From NCBI GenBank assembly GCA_048013815.1, contig CM106586.1, positions 14,632,001-14,696,000 on the forward strand: 64,000 bases of DNA, given 5' to 3'. How positions within the stretch are numbered: position 1 is the first letter of the stretch; the number at the start of each line of letters is the position of its first letter. The translations under genes were made by a program, and so were the position numbers. Source of the stretch: Setoptus koraiensis (Eukaryota > Arthropoda). Positions 44,511-56,010 of this stretch are shown here, one piece after another. Below the pieces are notes generated by a model. That model worked only from the letters and a program-made list of their open reading frames with translations, had not been told where the DNA came from and searched no databases.

Positions 44511-45622
44511 CATCCAAGCTCTATAAATTCCATCAGTAGATGGCCATAAGAAGTCACCACATCAACAACTTATTTAGTACTAGTGATCAACTCGTGAGCA
44601 AGATTGTCGCTGATTAACTGCTGCACTTTCTCGGAGGTTGCATGTTTTATTACATGTAAATATAGACAATTTTAAGAATACTTTCTTGTCTCTGTCACAA
44701 CTTTTGGCTTTACTACGCATTAAGCTTCATTGTAAACGTTCGGTTATTTTTAGATCAATTTCTGGCCTTTAGCGCCAATCTATGAAAACTCTTTTTGATG
44801 CCCCCATTAAAAATTATTTAAAAGCTTGATTCACACCATCTCATACACAATTCATTATTGTTGACGCTCTGTTATCAAGCTCTCTCTAGGGCAAGGTGTC
44901 TTGAAAGCTTCGGAACTAGAGTCCTATAGAAAAACAATCATAGCTCCACTGAGCGACTGCTCGTCCTCCATATCAACTGCTGTCATTTATTGATTAACTG
45001 CTGCCATTTGGTAATTAACTGCTATCATTTGGTGATCCAAGCAGTTTGACGACTCTTACGATACGTCGCGTCATAATATAGAGTCACATCGACTTTCGGA
45101 TTCAATTATAGATTACTGTCGATAACACTGATAACATTGATAACATCCATAGCATTGACAGCATCCGCAATGAGCTGTCATTCGAGAATGAATTTCGCGC
45201 CTTTCTACATCGAGCACAGAGACATCTAGGGGAAATGTTTGCAATGAAAATCATATCTGCCGCAAAATCTTTCTCTTATACTCACCTGGTTTGCCATCTA
45301 TTTCCATGATCATATCGGCCTACTTTATTATATATAGAGAGCTGAGGTTTATTTATTCACACCCAGACACTGCTTGTTTATCATCAGAGACTACTTTTAT
45401 TATTAGCACTATCCTGTATTGTTATTTTTGTGTTGTTATCAATAACATTTGAATGTCCATGTTGGTCCTGTACACCGCTAGACACGAACTATCCAGGTTG
45501 AGGTCGATTGAGTGAGCAGGACAAGAGAAGAGAGCAGGTGAGATTTATTTAACTCTCACACAATATATATTTGTTAGAAGCCGGGATATTATTAGGTACA
45601 GAGGCAAATCAAATTGCTAACG
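44511..45622. other. Intergenic between RMDN and LSM4
   Basis: AT-rich sequence with a repeated TTAACTGCTG/CATTTGGT word near 44615 and 44990-45035. The final part includes the LSM4 leader, with a possible leader donor at about 45540 (CAG|GTGAGA). A 44-bp segment (45185-45228) is shared with 47270-47313 in inverse orientation. On the minus strand a 22-base ATG-led stretch ending near 45293 runs into GTGAGTATA, but no continuing exon was found. Confidence 0.55.
45185..45228 (-). promoter_or_regulatory. 44-bp element shared with 47270-47313
   Basis: Read on the minus strand it aligns without gaps to 47270-47313 on the plus strand at 36 of 44 positions. The matches concentrate in two blocks, TAGATGTCTCTG and GGCGCGAAATTCATT. 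The second block contains GCGCGAAA, the E2F-type core. The reading frame of the second copy is not kept here, which argues for a DNA-level rather than a protein-level signal. Confidence 0.5.
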
Positions 45623-45916
45623 ATGCTTCCCCTGACCTTGTTAAAGACAGCACAAAATCAGCCCATGCTAGTTGAGCTGAAGAACGGTGAAACATACAAC
45701 GGACATTTGGCATCTTGTGACAACTGGATGAATATCCATCTCAAAGGCGATGTCATTTGTACATCTAAAGACGGTGATAGGTTCTGGAAGATGCCAGAAT
45801 GTTATATTAAAGGTTCTATGATCAAATATTTACGACTGCCCGATGAAGTCATGGATCTAGCCAAGCAACAACCAGAAAACAACAAGCGTCGCAGAAGAGA
45901 CAACAACAATAGATAG
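45623..45916 (+). CDS. LSM4: U6 snRNA-associated Sm-like protein LSM4
   Basis: Single exon of 97 residues. The Sm fold is complete: [11 protein letters not shown], the Sm1 motif [20 protein letters not shown] with the RNA-contacting DNWMN, and the Sm2-type [19 protein letters not shown]4 is part of the LSM1-7 ring (mRNA decapping, cytoplasm) and the LSM2-8 ring (U6 snRNA, nucleus). I start at ATG 45623 because it matches the universal MLPL start; in-frame codons before it are leader. The usual Gly/Arg-rich tail is reduced to a short basic end ([10 protein letters not shown]), so the protein is shorter than the human 139 residues. Confidence 0.95.
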   Translation: MLPLTLLKTAQNQPMLVELKNGETYNGHLASCDNWMNIHLKGDVICTSKDGDRFWKMPECYIKGSMIKYLRLPDEVMDLAKQQPENNKRRRRDNNNR

Positions 45917-46094
45917 GGATTATCATAACAATAAATAAACGAAGGATAAAAAAACACTGTTCGTAGTAGACAAAAAGACAATTCTATCTGGTGTACAAAT
46001 ATACATACGTTCAAACAATGATCTCAAAAGAAAGAAAAGCTATCATAAATTTAGCAATTGATCAAACCTAACTAAATATGCTGTTCTATTAATA

Positions 46095-47118
46095 TCATGT
46101 ATTTAATCGGACCTGTTTCTCAATCTTTTGAGCAAGCTCAGCCTCCAGTTTAAATCTGACGAAAGTGGTCACTGTTCTTCTTTTACCTGTTATCACATTT
46201 CCGTGAGTGACATCATCGAAGCGACTCTCGTAATTACTAATAGAGTCGGGACAATCATAATTGATTAGATGTGATATCTAGTAGAAGTTGGTAGATTGAT
46301 GGAGGTTTGTAACAAGGAATGACAAGGGTGAAGGGTGGAAAATATGTTAGAATAACCAGCTGCAAAGAGTAGTACTTTTTAGATGTTCTCAAACTTCACC
46401 CACTTACAACAAAACCGAAATTTTTTGTCTGGTGTTGATAAACTTGGTCCATCTCATGTCGGCCTTGAACAGACGAATCCAGCTTCAACAAGATGTTGCA
46501 ATCCATGGCTTGGAGTTCCTGTAAGAAAAGCTGATTTGCTGCTTCACTCAAGTTACTTTTGACTACCTTAGCAAATAGTTTCTCTTTGTTCAACAACATC
46601 TCTAGATAGGAGGCAGTGCCTAGCTTACGGGAGTATACGGCCACAAATGGGATACGACCACTATCATCAGTCGTTTTATTTAGCCTCTTCAGAAGCTTTA
46701 TGAGGAGATCTGGCCTATCATCACGATTAACTCTGATAAACTTTTGCTCTATGTGCCCTGATAGATAGGAGACTGGATTTTCGTCAATTCTACCACCCTC
46801 ATATGATCCATTTCTGGCAAATGGCTTTATTATAAAATACTGGCCAGTCGAGGTCATTCTCTTCCATCTATATGTGGCCAATGTTAGTCGGTTGTGATCA
46901 TAAGTCTGCCCTTCATGATGGGCCAATTTCCTTGCTCGGCATCTGATGATTGGAACGTCCGCTTTTCCCAATTGACTGTCTCTTCTAAACTTCTCAAGTT
47001 CTTCATTTCTGATTGCACCTTTGAGTTTCCTCATGCCCTCTTTGTAGTAAACTGGCAGTTTGATAACGGGCAGATCAACCGCAACGCGGGATAGCTTGAG
47101 GCTAGATACAATCACCAT
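46095..47118 (-). CDS. Degenerate DEAD-box-like protein with only the second RecA domain
   Basis: Exons are 46408-47118 and 46095-46277 (GTAAGT donor, CTAG acceptor, phase 0), giving 297 residues. From about residue 125 the sequence follows the C-terminal RecA domain of DEAD-box RNA helicases: HIEQKFIRVNRDDRPDLLIKL, a strand-helix pair with IPFVAVYSRK in place of motif IV, and FVISHLINYDCPDSISNYESR in the place of the usual V-x-H-V-I-N-Y-D-x-P ... Y-x-H-R. The arginine finger segment HRIGRTGR is not preserved (ESRFDDVTHG). No first RecA domain is present: there is no Walker A, no DEAD and no SAT. The ~120 N-terminal residues are basic with a hydrophobic start and could include a mitochondrial targeting signal. 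A diverged mitochondrial DDX28-like protein is one guess. It cannot be an active helicase as read. Confidence 0.72.
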
Positions 47119-47269
47119 GATGATCGTGATGTATCCAATAATACGAGCAACATTAAGGAAAGAGGTTGCAAAATTGTAAAAAACGTGGACAAACGCATTT
47201 TATCTGTCGGAGTTATTGTTGCATAATATTGAAAGTACCAGAGTTTATTTTGAACGCGCCGATTCCCTG

Positions 47270-47313
47270 TAGATGTCTCTGAGCTTGAACTGGGAGGGCG
47301 CGAAATTCATTTT
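47270..47313 (+). promoter_or_regulatory. 44-bp element shared with 45185-45228, E2F-type core
   Basis: Plus-strand partner of the element at 45185. It carries GGCGCGAAATTC and lies 152 bp upstream of the start of the minus-strand helicase-fold gene, in the right place for a promoter. It also overlaps the first exon proposed for the small gene at 47273. Confidence 0.5.
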
Positions 47314-47608
47314 GAAAACTAGCATTGTTTTTTCGTATAGACGGGAGATGAGGACACAAGAATTGACTCTACCTGTAAGTTTTGATTTGTTTTCGAATAG
47401 TATCTAGATTGTCTTTGGAAATTAACCTTTATGTCCTCAAAAGCGCTCCAAGCTGCTCAACTCTGGGGCAAACATCGCCGAGGTGGCAATTACAGAAACC
47501 TGGGCGAGGCGAATTAATGATCTAGCCACTGATGGCTGTACGTTTTTTTTTTCTTAACTTATGTTAGACAAAATTTCATCCTTGAATTATCCATCTATTC
47601 CAGGCTAA
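47273..47608 (+). CDS. Possible small three-exon gene, unrecognised
   Basis: ATG 47273 opens 34 codons ending at a GTAAGT donor (47374). A second stretch from 47444, after TCAAAAG, continues in phase to 47537 before GTACGT. A third acceptor at 47603 leads at once to TAA (47606-47608). The product would be 66 residues with a mixed, protein-like composition but no family I recognise. It is head-to-head with the helicase-fold gene. Against it, its first 41 bases belong to a 44-bp segment that recurs at 45185-45228, where the frame is broken. It may therefore be promoter DNA and not a coding exon. Confidence 0.25.
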
Positions 47609-48477
47609 ATTAATTCAGCTGATAAGATTCAGATCAACTGACAAGCCTGCAAATAAGCTATCAGCTTGCATAATCGATATTATGCAAACTGATGCAAAAT
47701 GACCCTACCAACGCAATCATCTTGTGTGCATCAAGAGTGAAATTAGTCGGCTTTCATTTGGTTGCTTGCATCTATAGGCGAAAATCTTGGGCAGCATAAA
47801 AAATAAACTATTTGACTGACACTTGGCAAAATGTGTACACGAATCAATATTGATAGCGCTATCACAGTATAACATGAGTCTAATATGGATGCCCATGAGA
47901 TTGTGTCTACAAGATGAAAGTATTGCATATAGTCTACCAACTAACTAATGTTTGTATGTACTATGGGCGAGTTTGATAGCTAAATAGGCTAAAACTTGCT
48001 GATACAAGCTAAATTCATTAAGACTTGTTGCCTCTTATGACATATTAATCAATCTTCAATTTGTTTAGTTGCTAGCTATGCAGCAGCAGACGAAATAAAT
48101 TAGCGAGCGCCACATCGGAAAAGTGTAGTTGCCATCGAGACAACTCACTAGATTGATTAATCAACTGCACAGCAACTATGGCAAATAGGGAAAAAGTGTT
48201 CATTATGGCATGACTTGTCAAACTGAGAATTGTCAAATACATATCGCCGTTTCTAACGCTAATAATTAGATAATTAGATGATTCAATAGTTTTACAATCC
48301 ACATGATCGCCTGGCCGTTCATTGTGTATTTACGCAGTGACGAAGACTCAGTGGTGATGTGACTCGTGTCTTCTTGTCAGTGAAAGGGCCGACAAACTAT
48401 GGCCGATATAAACCAAATGCTCAAATCATCAGATTGAGCTGCCAATTGCATCGATCACTAGTATCAAAATTAAATGA
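47609..48477. other. Intergenic upstream of vitellogenin
   Basis: AT-rich sequence with no gene seen. It should contain the sex- and stage-specific control region of vitellogenin, but I could not identify individual sites with confidence. Confidence 0.6.
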
Positions 48478-48485
48478 TATAAATA
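48478..48485 (+). promoter_or_regulatory. TATA box of the vitellogenin gene
   Basis: TATAAATA lies 196 bp before the vitellogenin ATG. Sequence 30 bp downstream (AGTCTTCAGG near 48511) is a plausible start site, giving a leader of about 160 bases. Confidence 0.6.
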
Positions 48486-48673
48486 GCAAACACTTGGCCA
48501 ATTTGGAGCTAGTCTTCAGGAATTAAGCTTGGTGCTACAAGTAAAAAGTCACCGAGACTCGTAAGAGATAGATAGTTTATAATAGTAATAATAAAATAGC
48601 AAAGATATTGTGATATAATACGACAAAAAAGGTTTGAAAATAACAAAATAACACACAGCGAATTCAAGACAAA

Positions 48674-51296
48674 ATGAAGCTCGCTCTAAGCATCGCTTTG
48701 TTGGGTCTCTTTGCCGTAGGTAAGTATTGGGCTCGCATTAGTAATTAGATTGGTTATTATTAAGAGTAGTGATAATAGTGCAAACAAACAAAAAATGACA
48801 AGTATAACAGCAAAGATAATCATGTCCAGTGTTAATTGTTAATTGCAGTCAATCAAGCAAGTCACTGAATGTAAACAAACAACTGCTCATCAGCATCTGA
48901 CTAATCGAACCATTATGTGTTTCATCCATACCCACTATGCAAATGAAAATGAAATCAACCGCCAATCAATCACAAATTTGCGAAAACTACAGCCGCCTTG
49001 GCTCGCACTGACATCCAGCGAAAAGAATTCAAATTTGCACCAGGAAAGATCCAGACCTATGAATATCGCGGTCGTCTAGTCAACGGAATTCCAAAATTGG
49101 CCAACCAATACTCAGGCCTACAAGTTGAGAGCAAGGTAGTTGTTGAGCCAGTGAATGATCAACAAGTTGTGATGAAACTCGAGCAAATTCGAGTTAGTGA
49201 ATTGCCACGCCATCACAATGTTGAACATTATGAAAGAATTGGCTCAGACAGCTTTGACAATGTCAAATACAGCCAAAACAAGCAACTGACCGAAGAATAT
49301 CAAGGTGAATTGTCGAAGCCAATTCGTTTCACCTACATCGACGGCAAAGTTGAGGGTTTTGAGGCTGCCGCTGACGAAGCCGAATGGTCAGTCAACATGA
49401 AAAAGAGCATCTTGTCTCTATTTCAATTGGACCTAACACCAAGCAAAATCATTAAAGCAGACTCATTGAGACGCTTGTCTACACAAAAACAAGAGACCGA
49501 GCTAAGCACCATCGTTGATCCAATCACCGGCGAACGTCGCGTTGGTCAATTTAGCCCCGAAATGGTGCTCAGCAAGACATCGGCCCTGCCATTGGTGTAC
49601 CCAGTGTACGAGGACTCATTCCAGGGTATCTGTGAGACCCAATACCAGGTTGATTCTGTTGAGAACATCGACGAGCAAAAGCATCAACAACAGCAACAAG
49701 AACGCTACCCAGAATTCTACCCGCTCGACTCAAATGCTGACATGCACCACGACTCATACAGTCGCTCCAAGAGCATCGCTGGTGAAAAAGATTTCGACTT
49801 CAACGTGTTGAACGTCACCAAAACAATCAACTTCAAGAATTGTCTGACCGACCCGAGCGTCGCATACGACCAACATATCTTTGGCTCGAAGGCCTCAGTG
49901 TTGACCCAATGGCAAAAGGCTTACATTGAGCGAAAGCGTCAAGCCCGCTACAACAGCGTTCCAGAGGAGATCAAACAAAAATACTCAAACGTATTCACCT
50001 CAGAGGAGGAAAACAACAACGTTGCCGCCCCAATGCCGGTTGACCGTTACTCGTTCACTAAATACAACATCACCCAAGACCACCGAACAGGTTTGAGCCT
50101 CATCGAGGGAGTGCTAGCCGAGGGTAAAATCAAATATCAGGCCGACGGTGACGAGCTTGTGTCTATCAGTCACCAAAAGCTGAACCTGTTGAGCGTCAAG
50201 AACGCCCAGCAAGATTCGCAATCGTTGATGAGAAAATTCGAACAACAAATTGGCCAAGCAGAATATTACACAACAATCCAAAACGAGATGAGCCAACAAA
50301 AGTTGCAACAACGCAACTACCTGCCAACCACTTACTCAGCCAATGTTGCCAGTTACACCAAAGGTCTATACAACAATGTTGACAGCCACAACAAAATTAA
50401 CTTCAACATTGACAGCCACAACAAGGATAGCCACAACTCCGACAGTCACACAAACTGGGGCACCGACGTGTCGCACGGTTCGTTCGGACACGTGGACACA
50501 ATCGGAAACGCGGCCAGAACCGCGGCAAAAAGAAGCATCTGGCCCCAACGGGATCAAACAGGCGGAATTAAATTGGGCCGAGACAGCTCAAAGGTGCAGC
50601 CACCGTTCGCCAGTTCTGCCTCGTGGTACTCGCTGATTTCGGACGACGACGATGTGACCGTGCCCACAAGGGTGCTAGTGAAGCGCGTCATTCAGCTGCT
50701 GAAAGATCTGGCCAAGGCCGTCGAGTCGGACATTGTGTCAGAGGACACGAAGAAGGCCGGCAACAGAGTTGTGCAAATTACGCACATCATGTCCAATTTG
50801 CCCGCTGACAAATTGTACGAAATCTACGACAGAATCACTAGAAAATTGTACGACGATTCCGACAGCGACTTGGGCGCCACCATTGTGTCCAGCTCCGACA
50901 ACGATCTCACCGTTAAGATTATGCGCAGATTGTTCTTGGACTCGTTGCCTTTGGCCGGAACAAAACCTAGCGTTAGCGTCATTGTTGAACTGATTGAGAA
51001 GCGTCTCGTGAGCGCCTACGAGGCCAAGCAACTGGTGGAGGCCAGCCCTGCCAGCATCCGTTATCCGAGCAAGGACATCATTGACGCATTTGTGCGTTTG
51101 AGCCAAATACCTGCGGTTCGCGACAACGAAACCCTCAAGATGTCGACCTCGATCGCCGCGGCCAAAATGATTGCAAACGCGTACGCACGAAGCAAGAATT
51201 TGAGCCACAAATCGACCGTTTACGAGAAGCGATTGCCCGCTCATTTGCGCGAGGATCGCGATTCGGCCCTGATTGCCGGTGATGCCGACCCACGCT

Positions 51297-51339
<43 letters not shown>

Positions 51340-54300
51340 GAACTACGTCAGCTACGGCCAACAGAAGCTGCGCGGCGAGCTCATCGACGAGCTGGACATC
51401 GCCAAGTACGTGCAAATCTTCCAGGGCATGCTGGACAAATCGAGAAGCTACCACGACCGCGTCACCTACATCGAGACGCTGGCCCACATGAAGGTGCCCC
51501 AAGTGTTGCCCGTGTTGAAGCCGTACATCAGCGGCCGCATTTCGCTGAACCAGTGCCTCAACTCGAAGAGTTACGCCGACGACTACACCGTGTTCGAGCA
51601 CCAGCGCCAGCAGCACCAATACCGCAGCATGCGCCAACAACAACAACAACAACAGCGCCAACAATCTGAGACGGCAAGCGACAACAAAAACTGGTCCGAC
51701 AAAGACGGCAAAGACGCCGAGGAGTGCAACTTCCTGCGAACCGTGGCCATTTACGCTTGTGCCCACATTGCCCGTACCCAGGCGGCCAAGAACGAGATTG
51801 TACCGCTAGTGTTGCCCGTATTTGACAACACCTACGAGCCATACCAGATCCGCATTGCCGCGTTCACCGTGGCCACCCTGGCCGACATTGACGAGTCAAC
51901 TTTGGAGCGCATTGCGTCACAAATGTGGCGCGAGCCAAGCAAACAAGTGGCCTCGTTCGTTGTGGGCACCCTAGACACGCTGGCCCAAATGAGCCATCCC
52001 AAAATGGCCAAGATCGCCTACATGGCGCGCAAGGCCACCGAGTCCATGCCAAAGGAGTACCTGAACACGTGGCGATACTCGTGGCTCATGGGCGGCGACC
52101 ATTACAACAACGAAATCGAGCAAGGTTACTCGTGGATCAGCGAGCTGATTAAATCCAATGTGTCGGCGGTGCCACGTGCCGGATATTTCCATTTCGGTCA
52201 CTCGCACGGACCGGCCGCTCAGAACTACGACAACAAAATTGAGCTAGGCTGGACCGCCAAGGGTCTCGAGCAATTCATGGATGAATATTTGGCCGAGGAG
52301 GAGGGCTCCGTGTTGGCCACCCTGTTGCAGCAAGTGTTCGCCTCTAGCGACGACATTGAGCAATACTACGAGGACGCTCGCAAATCGTTCCACAACCACA
52401 ACCAGGGTGAGAATGAGCAAGACAATGAGCAAGACGATGACGACTTCGTCTCGTCGAGATATTCACGCTCGCAACTGGGCAGAGAAGCCGCCAACAAGCG
52501 TCAACAACATCGCGAAAAAATGATGAGAAAGATCAGATCGGCATCGTCGCCATCGGAGAGATCGTTCGGAAACCAGCAACAACAACAACAAAGAACAACC
52601 ACACACAAACAACAACAACAACGAGAGGAGCAATACTTCTCGCGCGACGGACAATCCTACTCGTGGGAGTCTAACAAAGAGGAGCCAAAATTGGCTTTGT
52701 TCGCAAAATTGTTCGACCAAACAACCTATCTAGCTTTAGACAAACAACAAATGAAAAAGATGGCCAGAGATTTCGATGATTACATCACCGAAGTGGGCAA
52801 GGAGCTGCTGTTGGGCAACAAGGTCACCTATGTCAAGATGATCATGCCCGATTCAATGTGGCAAATGGTGCCATCGCAAATGGGTCTGCCCGTCATCATC
52901 ACTCACCGCAAGCCAATCATTGTCAGCGTGACATTTGACGGAACAAAGAACAGCCCAACCACACAAACACAAACAACCACAAACAACAACAACAACGACA
53001 ACAAGTGGTCGAGATGGTCCAGCCCGAGCGGCCTTGCCCAACAGCAATCGGGCCTGAGCCACTTGAGCGTCTACGTTCACCCCAAGATCATCATGTCAAA
53101 CTATCGTTTCATGTTCGCCGTTGACCAAGCACAAAAGGTCGCCTACGGTGTCCAGACAGAGAAATCGGCCCAAATTTCGCTACCAGTCGTCATGTCGGCC
53201 GCCTACTCGCAACCAAAACAAATTGTCTCGTTTGCCCTGGCCCCAATTTTCCTCAACAACAAGCCACAACAACAACAACAACAACAACAACAACAGCAAC
53301 AACAACAACAACAACAACAACAACAACCACAACAACAACAGGACGAGGAAGAGCAAGTGATCGAGCCCGCTTTCCTCAACTACAATTCTAAGACCATCAA
53401 TTACGGTTCGCCCACAAACACCAACACCAACACCGACACCAACGCCGAAACCAAAACCAAAACCAGCACCAAGTCGTTCACTGATGAACTGTTCTCAAGA
53501 GGCGTCTTGGATGTGATCTTTGGCGGCCGCGTGAAGAGAAACTCCGTGTTTGAGATGCCATCGTTCAGAGACAACAAACAGCAACAATCGTCCCAATTCT
53601 GGTCCACCCAGGTCGCCAAGACCTTCGTCGGTGATCTGGACCTGTTCCAGTTGCAACAACAGCAACAACAACAACGCGCCAACTCGTTGTTTGACAGCCA
53701 CAACCGTGACAGCCACTATTTCGACAGTCACATAAACTCAGATAAAGAGTCGCATAGCCAATTTGGCAAAATTGCCAAGAGAAACACTGAACAAACAACA
53801 AGAACAAGCAACAGTTGGTTGGGCGACGAGCAAATCATTCGCTCTAAATCGTCTGACAACGTCAAATCGCCAATTAACGTGTCGCCAGCGAGCCAATTGA
53901 GAGAATTCCAGCGCACCTACAACCAAAAAGTTTTGGGTGTCGAGCTTGTGATTGACGGTGTCACAGACGAAGATCACTCTGATCTGTCATTCAGCAACAT
54001 GGACGACAAACTGCAACATCGTGCCAGCGGACCAAACGCGCACGTGCTGCACGTTCTAGACGAGCTGACCAGTCGCCCAAGCAAATACCAGGAGGTTTAC
54101 GGTTACCTGAGACCGAACCAGCTGAACAAGGAGCCAGTGTACAAATTTGAGGTTGCCCTGCAAAATCAAATGAAGGTCTACAACGGCCAACAACAAATGA
54201 GCTACATCAAGGAGTTGCACCAGCAACGCCAACAGCAACTGTCCGCTGCTGCCCTCAAAAGAGTGTCGAGAGAGCCCTTCTCAGGCAACGACGACGACAA

Positions 54301-54733
54301 AGAATACGAAGCAACAGGAATGGCAGATTCAGGCTTCTTGGACAGACCAGATTTGGACGAACCTCAAACCGACGACAAAAACGGCGAGAAGTCGGGCAAA
54401 GCGTCAAAAAACTGGCCAGGTAAAAAGGGAGGAACGGTGACACCGTGGCTATACACTGCTATGGAAAAGATTGACGGTGTAAACTGTTTCTCGGTGCAAC
54501 CAGTGTACAAATGCCCATACGGCATGGAGATGCAAATCAAAGAAATCGAGGTGACATTCTTCTGTCCCAAACGAGCAGACCAGCTACAAATGGCTCAAGA
54601 ATGGGCCAGATTGTCCGATAACGATGAAAAGATAGACGCAATGGCACACATGCTCGCAAAGGGCGATATGGCCCCGAAAAAAGTCTATGCCCAGCCTGAA
54701 AAGTGCTACATAGAAAAGCGTGTCCGTTATTAG
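48674..54733 (+). CDS. Vg: Vitellogenin (large lipid transfer protein), two exons
   Basis: Exon 1 (48674-48719) encodes most of a signal peptide. After a 273-bp intron, exon 2 (48993-54733) completes it (..AVAALA) and the rest, 1928 residues in all. The mature start FKFAPGKIQTYEYRGRLVNGIP and ESKVVVEP mark the lipoprotein N-terminal domain. The helical solenoid and beta-sheet regions follow to about residue 1500. Basic proprotein-type cleavage sites occur at TAAKR (about 529), RVKR (about 1530) and IAKR (about 1612). Gln-, Asn- (784-797) and a long Gln tract (about 1441-1466) are present. The C-terminus keeps a cysteine-bearing tail (NCFSVQPVYKC, FFCPKR, KCYIEKR). I find no von Willebrand type D domain before it. 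Vitellogenins are secreted yolk lipoproteins taken up by oocytes; an apolipophorin-like role is the alternative. Confidence 0.93.
53268..53341. repeat. CAA/CAG tract in vitellogenin coding a poly-Gln run
   Basis: More than 20 consecutive Gln codons, almost all CAA with rare CAG, broken by one Pro and followed by an acidic patch (DEEE). Shorter CAA/AAC runs occur in the gene near 51300 (poly-Asn), 51640, 52580 and 53660. Confidence 0.9.
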
Positions 54734-54817
54734 ATGAATTGTTCCATATGTTTATTGCTTAAAAAATTTATGTCGACAACCGGTGTCAATGGCACACTGA
54801 TATATGGTCTTGATTTA

Positions 54818-54823
54818 AATAAA
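54818..54823 (+). terminator. Poly(A) signal of vitellogenin
   Basis: AATAAA 85 bp after the vitellogenin stop, giving a short 3' UTR. The GC-rich right flank begins just after it. Confidence 0.7.
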
Positions 54824-55263
54824 CAACAATCATTCAGAGCCAACATCCGGCCAGCGAGCCGGTCGATTGCGTAATTGGCGTGCTGCCCATTAATTGGCTC
54901 GTTCTCATGTTGATGAGGTGTTTGCACTGGCACTTACTGGCACTCTTACTCTCACTCGCAAGGCCAAAGCTCAAGCTCAGCCAAAAGCTTGCCAGCCAAA
55001 AGCCGGCTAGGCGAATGGCGTTACTTTGTTTTTGTTGCATTCTCATGCGCGATTGTGTGCCAAGTCCGGCCATGTTGATACACCAATTTGTGTATATATA
55101 AATGGCTGGATTTGTGGATCAAATTGGCTATTTCAACATATCATATATCAACATATTTTATACAGGGTTTATAGATATCATATATGAGGGGTCCAGTGAT
55201 TGTCACCAATAATAACATAGATAATAGTGATTGTCAACAGATTGTCGCTTTGAATGCACGGCC

Positions 55264-55276
55264 CCAGATGGCGCTG
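55264..55276. promoter_or_regulatory. CTCF-like core motif at the domain boundary
   Basis: CCAGATGGCGCTG matches the AGATGGCGC form of the CTCF core known from animals. It lies about 450 bp past the vitellogenin poly(A) signal, where AT-rich gene-dense sequence gives way to the GC-rich flank. Motif-level evidence only. Confidence 0.3.
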
Positions 55277-55900
55277 CAGTCGCGCTGAAAATCTGGGCCC
55301 CGACCACGAAATGAAATTTTTGCAATCCCGACACGAGTGTGTCAATTGCGAATAATTTCAAGCGGATATTAGTGGCGAGCGAGAGACAAGCGACAATTAC
55401 TGATCGAGATATCAAAATAAACAGCACACGACAACGGAAAGAGTAGTGAACATTGACAACAACGACAAGTGACTCGACTTTTTGGCTGGCCCATTATCCG
55501 GCTGCGGGCGCCTATAACTGTCACACTGTCACTGTTGCAATCGCTGTCACGCCAGGCCCCGTCTTTGTGTCTCAATCTCGCCGGGCGACAGCGCCAAACA
55601 ATAATGTCTTTTCGACTTTTGCTCCCGCTGAAATCTCTCGTTTTCGCGGCCGCGCTGGCTGGAATATAGGCGCCGTTTTTGTTGTTGTTGCTGTGGTTGC
55701 TGTAGTTGCTGTGGTTGCTGTGGTTGTCGTTGCTGTCGTTGCCGTGTTATGGTAACGAAGCGCCAGAGAGCCTCTGTCGACTGCATCGATGATGAGCCCG
55801 CATCGACGATACTATGTATGTTTTTTAATGGCTTGGCCGTGGCGTTAAATTGTTGCCGTTTCGTCGACAGTCGCTCGTTGTCGCTGCTGTTGTTGTTGTT

Positions 55901-56010
55901 GTCGCTGTTGTTGTTGTCGCTGTTGTTGTTGTCGCTGTTGTTGTTGTCGCTGTTGTTGTTGTCGCTGTTGTTGTTGTCGCTGTTGTTGTTGTTGTTGTCG
56001 CTGTTGCCGC
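55901..56010. repeat. 15-bp tandem repeat (GTCGCTGTTGTTGTT), about seven copies
   Basis: Nearly identical units start at 55901, 55916, 55931, 55946, 55961 and 55976, with a lengthened last copy. The 15-bp period keeps frames open, giving Leu and Val runs. Confidence 0.9.

Noticed and set aside
44324-44560. Minus-strand Ala/Ser frame opposite the RMDN C-terminal exon
   Set aside because: The plus strand offers an in-phase acceptor and continues a known gene; the minus frame lacks a start and a clear acceptor.
50738-51766. 342-codon open frame on the minus strand within vitellogenin
   Set aside because: It is antisense to well-conserved vitellogenin coding sequence; its Val and Leu runs mirror CAA/AAC repeats.
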